The position numbers and the translations under genes were made by a program. A DNA stretch of 17,504 nt, from contig JAHZFK010000046.1 of assembly GCA_019421385.1 (NCBI GenBank), positions 1 to 17,504 of the forward strand, read 5' to 3'. Positions 7,214 through 14,653 of this stretch are shown in pieces. The notes beneath the pieces were generated by a model, which did no database searches, was not told where the DNA came from, and saw nothing but the letters and a program-made list of their open reading frames with translations. Origin of the DNA: Clostridiales bacterium. GTDB lineage: Bacteria > Bacillota > Clostridia > Oscillospirales > Butyricicoccaceae. Every line of letters starts with the position of its first letter. Position 1 is the stretch's first letter.

Positions 7214-7262
7214 GGTGATCACACTCCTTTATTACAAGAATTTTACAAGGCCTTTTCAGACC

Positions 7263-7289
7263 AAAACAGCCCTTCACAGGGCTGTTTTT
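7263..7289. terminator. Intrinsic terminator of ftsZ
   Basis: The arms AAAACAGCCCT (7263-7273) and AGGGCTGTTTT (7278-7288) form a perfect 11-bp stem with a TCAC loop, about 24 nt past the ftsZ stop codon on the minus strand. The minus-strand U run is short (four) but the stem is GC-rich. It isolates ftsZ from corA. Confidence 0.85.
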
Positions 7290-7312
7290 AAGGGACGCCA
7301 TTTTCAGACGTA

Positions 7313-8461
7313 TTAGCGATGATCCTTATCAAAAATACGCATCAGCACATCGAACGCCGCATCGTCCGAACCCAGATCGCTGGACTTGGACTGCGTGGAT
7401 GCGGGCTTCTCCTCTGCTGCCGCAGTGGACGCCTCGGTAAACAAACCGGAGCCGGAAGCCTGTTCGGGCTGCTTGCCGTCCATATTCATTTTTGCAGAGT
7501 TCGGGATGCTGTCGAAGCCGGTCGCAATAACGACAACACGAATCTCATCGTCCATGGTATCGTCAATAAACGCACCGAAAATGATATGTGCGTCCGGATG
7601 CGCTGCCTGCTGCACCATGGTCGCCGCCGTCTCGACTTCATCCAGACCGATATCGTCAGAACCGATCACAGAAACGATAACGCCATGCGCCATGTCAATC
7701 GAGGTTTCCAGCAGCGGGCTGGAGATTGCCATGCGGGCCGCTTCGGCCGCCTTATCTTTCCCAGCAGCGCGGCCGGTACCGATATGTGCATAACCTGCGT
7801 CCTTCATAACCGAAGTAACATCAGCGAAGTCCAAGTTAATGAAGCCCGGAACAGTAATCAGCTCGGAAATGTTTGCAACCGCCTGACGGAGCACACCGTC
7901 CGCGATTTCAAATGCATTCTTAAAGGTGATCTTCTGCTCGGATACGTACTTCAGTCGCTCGTTCGGAATGATAACCAGCGAATCCACATTCTTGTTCAGC
8001 TCATCAATGCCGCCCAAGGCCTGCTCCAAACGCTTCTTTCCTTCAAACGCGAACGGACGGGTTACAACGCCAACCGTCAGGATGCCCATTTCACGAGCGA
8101 TCTGCGCAACCACCGGCGCCGCGCCGGTACCCGTGCCGCCGCCCATGCCGGCAGTGATAAAGACCATATGTGTATTGGCAAGCGCTGCAGCGATCTGCTC
8201 CTTGCTTTCCTCTGCCGCCTTGCGGCCGATCTCCGGGTTTGCGCCCGCTCCCTGTCCTTTCGTCAGCTTCTCGCCGATCTGGATCTTGGTCCCAGCCTGA
8301 GAATAGTTCAGCGCCTGCATATCTGTGTTGACTGAAATGAACTCAACACCCTGCACACCACTTTCAACCATGCGGTTGACCGCGTTGCCGCCGCCACCGC
8401 CTACGCCGATTACTTTAATGTTTACTACATTATCCAAGCCCTGTTCAAACTCGAAACCCAT
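7313..8461 (-). CDS. ftsZ: Cell division protein FtsZ
   Basis: A 382-residue tubulin-like GTPase that polymerises into the cytokinetic ring. The GTP-binding domain includes GVGGGGGNAVN (19-28), the tubulin signature GGGTGTG (107-113), and the catalytic T7 loop NLDFADV further on. The C-terminal domain is normal up to a Ser/Ala/Glu-rich linker. The tail ends FDVLMRIFDKDHR rather than the usual (D/I)IPxFLR peptide that binds FtsA, SepF, EzrA and others. The upstream in-frame ATG (8470) directly touches GGAGG, so the start at 8461, nine bases away, is preferred; it gives the standard MGFEFEQ N-terminus. ftsZ follows divIB after a 268-nt gap and has its own promoter and terminator. ftsA is not between them. 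Confidence 0.98.
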   Translation of the reverse strand: MGFEFEQGLDNVVNIKVIGVGGGGGNAVNRMVESGVQGVEFISVNTDMQALNYSQAGTKIQIGEKLTKGQGAGANPEIGRKAAEESKEQIAAALANTHMVFITAGMGGGTGTGAAPVVAQIAREMGILTVGVVTRPFAFEGKKRLEQALGGIDELNKNVDSLVIIPNERLKYVSEQKITFKNAFEIADGVLRQAVANISELITVPGFINLDFADVTSVMKDAGYAHIGTGRAAGKDKAAEAARMAISSPLLETSIDMAHGVIVSVIGSDDIGLDEVETAATMVQQAAHPDAHIIFGAFIDDTMDDEIRVVVIATGFDSIPNSAKMNMDGKQPEQASGSGLFTEASTAAAEEKPASTQSKSSDLGSDDAAFDVLMRIFDKDHR

Positions 8462-8475
8462 TATTGCCATCCTCC
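8459..8475 (-). promoter_or_regulatory. Ribosome binding site deciding the ftsZ start
   Basis: GGAGG (complement of 8471-8475) is nine bases upstream of the ATG at 8461-8459. The alternative ATG at 8470 abuts it with no spacing and would add three residues (MAI). Confidence 0.7.
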
Positions 8476-8566
8476 GTTTTATGATAAAGAATCGTTCAGA
8501 TTATCTTATACGTTCTTTTGTGCAGACGCCGCTGTCTATCACAAGCGAGCTGTCCCTATTGTTTTA

Positions 8567-8595
8567 ATTTTACCTCTAATTGTTCCATTTTGCAA
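8567..8595 (-). promoter_or_regulatory. ftsZ: Predicted sigma-A promoter of ftsZ
   Basis: On the minus strand TTGCAA (8590-8595) and TAAAAT (8567-8572) are spaced by exactly 17 nt. It lies in the 268-nt divIB-ftsZ gap, about 105 nt before the ftsZ start, so the leader is long. I see no clear divIB terminator in this gap, so ftsZ may also receive read-through from the cluster. Confidence 0.65.
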
Positions 8596-8729
8596 CAGAA
8601 ATTAGTGAATTACTCAAAAAAAGCTGAAAGTTTTCTGTATCTTTCCACCAAATTTATGCCAAATACCCTTGTAAATCCATGCTGTGCAAGGCATTCCGGC
8701 CTTCTTTTGTCCTTTTTCCTCCCTTTTTC

Positions 8730-9719
8730 TCATCCATCCCCATCGGTGTCCGCTTCGTCCGCCGTGCCTGCTTCATCACCGCTTCCATCGTCTGGACTCT
8801 GCACCTCATCCTCGCTTCCTTCTGACAAATCAGGCGACTGCGAATCCCCTTCTTCTGTCTGCTGCGCGGTATCTCCCGTCGCAGTATCCGTAACCGGGGT
8901 CGATACCGCCACACCCAGACCTGCCTTTTCAATATTTTCCGCAGTATCCGGCACATAATGCAAGCGGTTTTGCGAATCCCAGTACAGTTGTCCAATATCC
9001 GACGGCGACAGGCGCTCCTCGATCACCGTTTGCGCAAAACGCAGGTAATACGCCAGATTGTCCACCGAATCCACCCGGATATCAAACCGCTTCTGATATC
9101 CAATGTGGATATCACGCAGATCAGACAAATTGATAAAGGAAAGATCACTCAGCATACCCGCCGCATCCAAGGTCTGCAAGATGGTCAGCAGCTCCTCTGC
9201 CGATTCGCTTGATTCACTGGACAAGGTCTTGCCGAGCGGGACCTCGGATAGTGTCATGCCCGTGACAACCGGCAAACCATTATTGGTTGCGCTTTGTTCC
9301 AGCGCTTTCCCTTCCTTGCTGAGCAGGAGATATCCACCGTCCGACGCAATGGCGACAGACGCTGTGCATTCTGTCACCGTGACCACCAAGGTGTTGGGCA
9401 AATGCCGCCGGATCTGTACGGTTTGTAGATACGGGAACTTTTCCAACATTGCATCGCAAACTTTTACCTTATTCCACAAATAGAGGTTGTCCCCTTGCTT
9501 GACATCCATACCCGCAACGATCTCTTCAGCGTGGTATTTCTGCGCACCCTCCACCGTGATGGTATCGACCTTAAAAAAAACCGTCAGCGCCAATATCGCC
9601 GCCGCCAGCAAAATCCCGAGAAATAAGATGCGCCCTATCGTATGGAAAAAGCGCTGCCGCCGGCTCGCACGCCGGCGCATTTTCTCGGGCGTTCTCTGTC
9701 TTCGCTTTCTGCGTCCCAT
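8730..9719 (-). CDS. divIB: Cell division protein DivIB/FtsQ
   Basis: A 329-residue bitopic membrane protein of the FtsQ/DivIB family, which forms the divisome complex with FtsL and DivIC and links the ring to septal peptidoglycan synthesis. Residues 1-27 are strongly basic (MGRRKRRQR start), the membrane helix is about 28-49, and the POTRA domain (about 50-118) starts FKVDTITVEGAQKYHAEEI and includes FPYLQTVQIRRHLPNTLVVTV. A beta domain follows to about residue 260. From residue 277 the last 53 residues are an extracellular tail with 19 Asp/Glu and no Lys or Arg. AAAGGGG lies about eight bases before ATG. It starts 20 nt after murG. Confidence 0.92.
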   Translation of the reverse strand: MGRRKRRQRTPEKMRRRASRRQRFFHTIGRILFLGILLAAAILALTVFFKVDTITVEGAQKYHAEEIVAGMDVKQGDNLYLWNKVKVCDAMLEKFPYLQTVQIRRHLPNTLVVTVTECTASVAIASDGGYLLLSKEGKALEQSATNNGLPVVTGMTLSEVPLGKTLSSESSESAEELLTILQTLDAAGMLSDLSFINLSDLRDIHIGYQKRFDIRVDSVDNLAYYLRFAQTVIEERLSPSDIGQLYWDSQNRLHYVPDTAENIEKAGLGVAVSTPVTDTATGDTAQQTEEGDSQSPDLSEGSEDEVQSPDDGSGDEAGTADEADTDGDG

Positions 9720-9739
9720 GTTGGCGCCCCTTTGTTTCC

Positions 9740-10876
9740 TTATTTCCCGTGATGCTCAATCGCCCACAGGATCTCACGATAAATCTTTTCGCTCGCGTCA
9801 TGCGCAGCCAGACTGGTCGCGGCCTGCCCCATTTGCTGCAGTCGGTCACGGTCGGCCAGCATCAGCTGTATCTCATCGTACAGTTTTTGCGGCGACGCAT
9901 CCTTTTCCAGCAACACGCGGCATCCGCCCGCTTTTTCCAGCGCACGCGCGTTCTTCTCCTGATGGTTTTCCGCTACAAACGGGGACGGCACCAGAAGCGC
10001 AGGCCGACCCAGCATACACAACTCACCCATCGTCGCCGCACCTGCACGGCAGACGACCAGATCAGCCGCTGCAAGCCGGTCCGCCATATCATAAATATAC
10101 TCCGTCACTTCGATGTTGGGGTGCTGCTCCAAATCCGCGCCCTGCTCTTTTGCCATGCGCGGCAACCATTCGCGTGCCGCCGCACCCGTTGCATGCACAT
10201 GATGATACGACACATTATTCTTGCACTCCAACGCAATCGTGCCCGCCATATGCTCGTTCATATATTTTGCGCCCATCGACCCCCAGAACGAGACGACCAA
10301 CCGGTCCTGCTCTGTCAGACCGAAACGAGCGCGCGCTTTTGCGCGATCCGCCGCGAGGATTTCCCCACGCACCGGCGCGGCGGTCAGCACGATTTTCTCG
10401 CCGCCGCCCAGAATTTCCTTGGCTTGCTCAAAGCAGACCAACACGCGGTCCGCCTTTTTGGAGAGCATCTTGGTCACCTTGCCGGGCAGCGCGTTGACCT
10501 CCAGCAGCACCGTGGGAATCCCCATCTGCTGCGCAGCCCGCACCACGGCAAACGACGCATAGCCGCCGCAGCCGATGACACAGTCCGGCCGTGCCTGACG
10601 CAGCAGCTTTTTCGCCTTGCCGACAGCCGACACCGCCAGCTTTGCGGCTTTTACGTTATGCGCCAAGCCCTTCGGGCTGAGCGAACGCGACATACCGATG
10701 ATCTCGATCGCATCCAGCGGATAGCCCTCGCGCGGCACCAGTTTATTTTCAATGCCGCGTGCCGAACCTGCAAAACGCACCACCGTATCCGGATGCTTAT
10801 GTTCAAAATAGCGTGCAATCGCCAGCCCGGGCGTCACATGACCGCCCGTACCGCCGCCGGTGATATACAGTCTCAA
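9740..10876 (-). CDS. murG: UDP-GlcNAc:lipid I N-acetylglucosaminyltransferase MurG
   Basis: A 378-residue GT28 glycosyltransferase that adds GlcNAc from UDP-GlcNAc to lipid I on the inner membrane face, making lipid II. The N-terminal glycine loop GGGTGGHVTPG (7-17) is the acceptor/diphosphate site. A second landmark is CGGYASFAVVRAAQQMGIP, followed by LEVNALPGKVTK where many MurG have EQNxxPG. The C-terminal nucleotide-sugar domain has FWGSMGA and RAGAATMGELCMLGRPALLVPSP. The frame is open further upstream, but TTG at 10876 is preferred: a GGGGG Shine-Dalgarno sequence is seven bases upstream and the first residues are MRLYITGGGTGGH as in the family. It lies between ftsW (55-nt gap) and divIB. 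Confidence in function is very high; the TTG start is well supported. Confidence 0.97.
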   Translation of the reverse strand: MRLYITGGGTGGHVTPGLAIARYFEHKHPDTVVRFAGSARGIENKLVPREGYPLDAIEIIGMSRSLSPKGLAHNVKAAKLAVSAVGKAKKLLRQARPDCVIGCGGYASFAVVRAAQQMGIPTVLLEVNALPGKVTKMLSKKADRVLVCFEQAKEILGGGEKIVLTAAPVRGEILAADRAKARARFGLTEQDRLVVSFWGSMGAKYMNEHMAGTIALECKNNVSYHHVHATGAAAREWLPRMAKEQGADLEQHPNIEVTEYIYDMADRLAAADLVVCRAGAATMGELCMLGRPALLVPSPFVAENHQEKNARALEKAGGCRVLLEKDASPQKLYDEIQLMLADRDRLQQMGQAATSLAAHDASEKIYREILWAIEHHGK

Positions 10877-10890
10877 GTGAGTTCCCCCTT
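10874..10890 (-). promoter_or_regulatory. Ribosome binding site fixing the TTG start of murG
   Basis: AAGGGGG (complement of 10884-10890) stands seven bases before TTG (10876-10874) on the minus strand. Starting further upstream would add about 29 residues foreign to MurG and would overlap the ftsW end. Confidence 0.75.
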
Positions 10891-10931
10891 TTTTCGAAAG
10901 CCCCGTGCAGATCACGCAGGCCCATTTCTCC

Positions 10932-12197
10932 TCATTCTTCCGCGCGGGTTTCCACACGCGCATAGCGGGAGATATTCAGCAGTATGCCCATTTCTCCCAT
11001 CTGCATCAGCAGCGCTGTACCGCCATAACTGAAAAACGGCAGGCTCGCACCGGTAACCGGGATAATACCCGTGATAACGAACAGATTCATCAGCGTTTGA
11101 ATCGCCAGCTTTGCCGTGATACCGGTTGCCAGCAGACAGCTGAACTTATCGGGCGCTGCCCGTGCAATACGAAAACCGCGGAAAATCAAATAGGCAAACA
11201 GCAGCAAAACCAGCATCGCGCCCACAAAGCCCATCTCCTCACACCAAGAGGAGAAGATAAAGTCGTTCTGCGGTTCAGGCAGATACAGATGCTTCTGCAT
11301 TCCCTTGCCCAAGCCGCGGCCGAGCAATCCGCCCGAACCGATCGCGATCTGGCTCATTGCACCCTGCCAGCCCTCGCCCTGCATGTTGGAAAACGGGTCC
11401 AGCCAAACGGAAAATCGTTCCTGCACATGTTCAAAGGCGAAATAGAATACGGTCAAAATGCCCGCGGCAGCCACGAGGATCGGTCCAAAATACCATAGGC
11501 GCATACCACCTGCCACCAGAATTACCACGCCCAAACCGCAAATAATCATCATGGCTGAGGTATGCGGTTCCAAAAACAGCAGCACGATATAGGCAACCAG
11601 AAGAAAACCGTACGGCTTGATCAGGCCCTTAAAGGTTCGGATGCCCTGAGTATCGCGCGCAATCCAATAGGAAAAGCAGATGATAACCGTGATTTTCGCC
11701 AGCTCGGACGGCTGAAAACCAAACAGCCAGCGCTGCGCACCCTTGGATGCCGTACCGAGCGGTGTAATAACCAAAACCAGCAAAATGAGCGATACAATCA
11801 TCAATTCCTTATGGAACCGCGCATAGAGCTTATAGCTGATCTTGGAAATCACGATCATTGCAACGACGCCCGCCGCCGCATTGATACCCTGACGGGAGAT
11901 AAAATAGGTTGCGCTGCCCTGATAGAACAGCGCGTTGGAATAGCTTGCGGAAAACAGTGCGATCAGGCCGATCACCAGCAGCAGCAGCACAGAGCCAAAC
12001 ACACCCACATCCCACACATGCGCGCGCACCCGTGTGCGCGCATGTGTCCGTGCAGGAGGCTTTGTATGCGTCCGCATCATAGCTGCATCGCGCGGTACGG
12101 GCGCACGATCCGGCCGAAGCGCCGGACGGGTCGTAGTGATCCGCCGTCGTGGATCCGGTCGGCGCGGCGAACGCGCCTGTCTGGTTGTTGAAGCCAT
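10932..12197 (-). CDS. ftsW: SEDS-family peptidoglycan polymerase FtsW (SpoVE-like)
   Basis: A 421-residue SEDS protein that polymerises lipid II into glycan strands at the septum together with a class B PBP. Residues 1-61 are an unusual cytosolic extension rich in Arg, Pro and Thr. The membrane domain of about ten helices begins at VGVFGSVLLLLV. Landmarks are the SASYSNAL segment after helix 1, RWLFGFQPSELAK (156-168), PHTSAMM, the catalytic Asp312 in PEPQNDFIF (308-315), and PVTGASLPFFSYGGTALL near the end. The PEPQ form resembles SpoVE as much as vegetative FtsW, so either role is possible; position in the dcw cluster favours division. GGAGGTG about eight bases upstream fixes ATG at 12197, so the extension is likely real. 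It follows mraY by 25 nt with no murD between. Confidence 0.94.
   Translation of the reverse strand: MASTTRQARSPRRPDPRRRITTTRPALRPDRAPVPRDAAMMRTHTKPPARTHARTRVRAHVWDVGVFGSVLLLLVIGLIALFSASYSNALFYQGSATYFISRQGINAAAGVVAMIVISKISYKLYARFHKELMIVSLILLVLVITPLGTASKGAQRWLFGFQPSELAKITVIICFSYWIARDTQGIRTFKGLIKPYGFLLVAYIVLLFLEPHTSAMMIICGLGVVILVAGGMRLWYFGPILVAAAGILTVFYFAFEHVQERFSVWLDPFSNMQGEGWQGAMSQIAIGSGGLLGRGLGKGMQKHLYLPEPQNDFIFSSWCEEMGFVGAMLVLLLFAYLIFRGFRIARAAPDKFSCLLATGITAKLAIQTLMNLFVITGIIPVTGASLPFFSYGGTALLMQMGEMGILLNISRYARVETRAEE
12014..12047. repeat. 12-bp perfect inverted repeat inside the ftsW 5' coding region
   Basis: ACACATGCGCGC (12014-12025) and GCGCGCATGTGT (12036-12047) are perfect complements around a 10-nt spacer. 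The element encodes the Arg-rich stretch HARTRVRAH (residues 52-60 of FtsW), itself a mirror-like peptide. No transposon or attachment-site features flank it. Confidence 0.85.
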
Positions 12198-12222
12198 GAG
12201 GACACCTCCGAAGGGTTAAGAA

Positions 12223-13224
12223 TTAGGGCAGCACCGGAGCCAGTGCCACAAAGTAAGCCAGCAGGCAGAGAACTACCGTGATGCCCGAGAAGTTCAGCAC
12301 GATTTTTTTCTCGCCCCAGCCGCACATCTCAAAATGATGATGGATCGGCGCCATTTTGAACAGACGCTTGCCATGCGTTGCTTTAAAATAGGTCACCTGA
12401 AGAATGACCGACAGCGTTTCAATAATGTAGATCAAGCCGACGATCAACAGGATCAGCGGCATATCACAGGCAAATGCCAAACCGGCTACCGCGCCGCCGA
12501 GGAACAGCGAACCCGTGTCACCCATAAAAACTTTTGCCGGGTTAAAATTATAGATCAAAAATGCCGCAAGGCCGCCTGCCAGCGCCGCCGCGAAAATTAC
12601 AACACCTGCGTCGCCGCGCGCAATGCCGACAAAGACAAAGAACAGCGCTACCGGCAGCGTGACGCCTGCTGCAAGACCGTCAATACCGTCGGTCAGGTTG
12701 ACGGCGTTATCCGCACCCACAATGACGAATGCTGCAAATATAATGTACAGCGGCCACGGCCAGAAGAAAACAATATCGGTAAACGGAATCCACAGGCGCG
12801 GCGCGCTGTCCGCTCCCAGAAAAAGCACCAGAATAAACGCGCCCGCCACAAGGATCTGAAGCACCAGCTTCTGCTTGGGCGTGAGGCCCGCATTTTCCTT
12901 CTTGCGAATTTTGGCATAGTCATCCACCATGCCGACCGCACCATATGCCACCGCAAGGCCGAGCACCGCCAGCGAGGACATGCAGATCTCTCCCGCAAAG
13001 CTATTGCCCGCCGCCACCGCGACGGCAATACCGATGATGAACATAAAACCGCCCATCGTCGGGATGTTCTGCTTATTCATATGCCATTTCGGCCCGATCT
13101 CAAGGATTTTCTGACCGAACTTCATCTTGCGCAGATACCGGATCACAGCAGGCCCGATCGCTGCGGTCAGCACAAACGCAACCGCACAGGCAATCAATGC
13201 CGTATAAAGATTTGCTGGTGTCAT
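12223..13224 (-). CDS. mraY: Phospho-MurNAc-pentapeptide translocase MraY
   Basis: A 333-residue integral membrane enzyme that transfers phospho-MurNAc-pentapeptide from UDP to undecaprenyl phosphate, giving lipid I. Conserved parts are PTMGG (55-59), the Mg2+-binding DD (101-102) in VDDYAKIRKK, NAVNLTDGIDGLAAG (173-187), the NFNPAKVFMGDTGSL stretch (226-240) with the catalytic Asp, and the MraY-specific PIHHHFE (293-299). About ten membrane helices alternate with these loops. It normally runs 310-360 residues, so the length is right. The ATG overlaps the murF stop as ATGA (13221-13224), a sign of translational coupling. ftsW follows; murD, often next, is missing. Confidence 0.98.
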   Translation of the reverse strand: MTPANLYTALIACAVAFVLTAAIGPAVIRYLRKMKFGQKILEIGPKWHMNKQNIPTMGGFMFIIGIAVAVAAGNSFAGEICMSSLAVLGLAVAYGAVGMVDDYAKIRKKENAGLTPKQKLVLQILVAGAFILVLFLGADSAPRLWIPFTDIVFFWPWPLYIIFAAFVIVGADNAVNLTDGIDGLAAGVTLPVALFFVFVGIARGDAGVVIFAAALAGGLAAFLIYNFNPAKVFMGDTGSLFLGGAVAGLAFACDMPLILLIVGLIYIIETLSVILQVTYFKATHGKRLFKMAPIHHHFEMCGWGEKKIVLNFSGITVVLCLLAYFVALAPVLP

Positions 13225-14603
13225 TCTTCCACGTCCTCCCCTAAGAACATCGCAAGCGCGCGCTCCATCTGCATGCCGCGGCTGCCCTTAAACAATAGGG
13301 CGTCTCCCTTTGCTGCATCCTGCCGCAGCGCCGCGACCAATTCAGTCTGGTCAGCAAACGCAAACGCCCGTTCCATTCCATTTTCTTTTGCCCCTGCGAC
13401 CATCGCCTGCGCGTCCGGCCCGTAGGCATACAAGGCATCCGCATGCTTCGCTGCCGCACGGCCCGCTCTGCGGTGGCCTTCCTCCGCATAATCACCCAGC
13501 TCGAGCATCGAACCGAGCACTGCGAAACGGCGGCCTTCCGGCGCCATGGTGCCCAGCACTGCCAGTGTTGCTTCCATGGCATCCGGGCTGGCATTATAGC
13601 AGTCGGCGTAAATCTGATAACCGTCCTGCTCATAAATGTTCTGCCTCATGCCGCTCGCCTCATATGACGCAAGGCCCTGCGCAATCTGTTCGGGTGTCTC
13701 ACCCAGCAGCAGGCCTACCGCGGCCGCCGCCAGAGCATTGAGCACATTGTGCGCACCCGGCACAGCAAGCTTTGCAGAAAAACGCTCGCCGCAGGCCAAA
13801 GCCACTTCGGGCAGTTTGTTGTTTATGATATCAAATGTACCGTCTTTATGCAAGCATGCCGTCAAATCACATGCCGGATTTTCAATGCCATAGGTGACCA
13901 CCCGGCAACCCAGATGCTCACGCTTCTCCCACAAAAGCGGCTCGTCGCCGCACAGTACCGCGCAACCATCCGGCTGAAGGCCTTCCAAAATCTCGAGTTT
14001 TGCCTTGCAAATACCCTCGCGCGAGCCGAGAAATTCGATATGTGAAGTGCCGATGTTAGTAATGACCGCGATATTCGGCTGCGCCGCCGCTGTCATACGC
14101 GACAACTCGCCAAAATGGTTCATGCCCATCTCAGCGACCATGACCTCGGTGTCCCGCGTCATGCGGAACAGGGTCAGCGGCAGGCCAATTTCGTTATTCA
14201 GGTTGCCCTCGGTCTTTTGTGCACGCAATCCCTGTGACAGCACCGCGTACAGCAATTCTTTGGTCGTGGTCTTGCCTACCGAACCGGTCACGCCGACCAC
14301 CTTGCCGCCGCACATGCGCCGGTAACCGCCCGCCAGATCGAGCAGTGCCTGCGAAGTGTTTTCTACATACAGCGTCGGCACGGGATATTCTTCGTTCTGC
14401 CGGTGGGACACCACCGCAGCCGCACCGTTTCCGATCGCCTTGTCAATAAAGTCGTGCGCGTCGAACCGCTCTCCCTTGATTGGCAGGAACAGCGCATCGG
14501 GCGGAATCTGCCGGGAATCGGTTGAAACGGCTGTAAACGCCGCTTCTCCTGCTGCTGTTCCTCCGGTCCACTCCGCCGCCTGCGCCAGCGTAAATCGTTC
14601 CAT
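13221..14603 (-). CDS. murF: UDP-MurNAc-tripeptide:D-Ala-D-Ala ligase MurF
   Basis: A 460-residue cytosolic Mur ligase that adds D-Ala-D-Ala to UDP-MurNAc-tripeptide using ATP, finishing the pentapeptide. The N-terminal uridine-binding domain includes STDSRQIPPDALFLPIKG (27-44). The ATPase centre has the P-loop GSVGKTTTKE (107-116), EMGMNHFGEL with the metal-binding Glu and His, and NIGTSHIEFLGS. The C-terminal domain contains DCYNASPDAMEATL and LGSMLELGDYAEEGH, typical of MurF. GGGGGAG lies about seven bases before ATG. The gene follows murE by 50 nt and shares ATGA with mraY. Confidence 0.97.
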   Translation of the reverse strand: MERFTLAQAAEWTGGTAAGEAAFTAVSTDSRQIPPDALFLPIKGERFDAHDFIDKAIGNGAAAVVSHRQNEEYPVPTLYVENTSQALLDLAGGYRRMCGGKVVGVTGSVGKTTTKELLYAVLSQGLRAQKTEGNLNNEIGLPLTLFRMTRDTEVMVAEMGMNHFGELSRMTAAAQPNIAVITNIGTSHIEFLGSREGICKAKLEILEGLQPDGCAVLCGDEPLLWEKREHLGCRVVTYGIENPACDLTACLHKDGTFDIINNKLPEVALACGERFSAKLAVPGAHNVLNALAAAAVGLLLGETPEQIAQGLASYEASGMRQNIYEQDGYQIYADCYNASPDAMEATLAVLGTMAPEGRRFAVLGSMLELGDYAEEGHRRAGRAAAKHADALYAYGPDAQAMVAGAKENGMERAFAFADQTELVAALRQDAAKGDALLFKGSRGMQMERALAMFLGEDVEE

Positions 14604-14653
14604 GCACTCGCTCCCCCATTATTTTTGAATTTGCGCCAATTCCGCGCTTTTCC

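Noticed and set aside
7319..8335. Long open frame opposite ftsZ (and similar long frames opposite murG, mraY, murE and the PBP)
   Set aside because: They are rich in Arg, His and Cys, lack ribosome binding sites and family motifs, and lie fully antisense to well-identified genes.
8654..8729. Possible small gene MDLQGYLA-like or hairpin after divIB
   Set aside because: The ORF is only eight codons, and the short AAGGC/GCCTT stem has no U tract, so neither a gene nor a terminator can be supported.
9655..9680. GCCGGC repeats near the divIB start
   Set aside because: They reflect the Arg-rich codons of the basic N-terminus; the repeat is short and has no terminator or mobile-element features.
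10877..10963. A longer murG start overlapping the end of ftsW
   Set aside because: The extra residues do not resemble MurG, and a strong GGGGG site points to the TTG at 10876.
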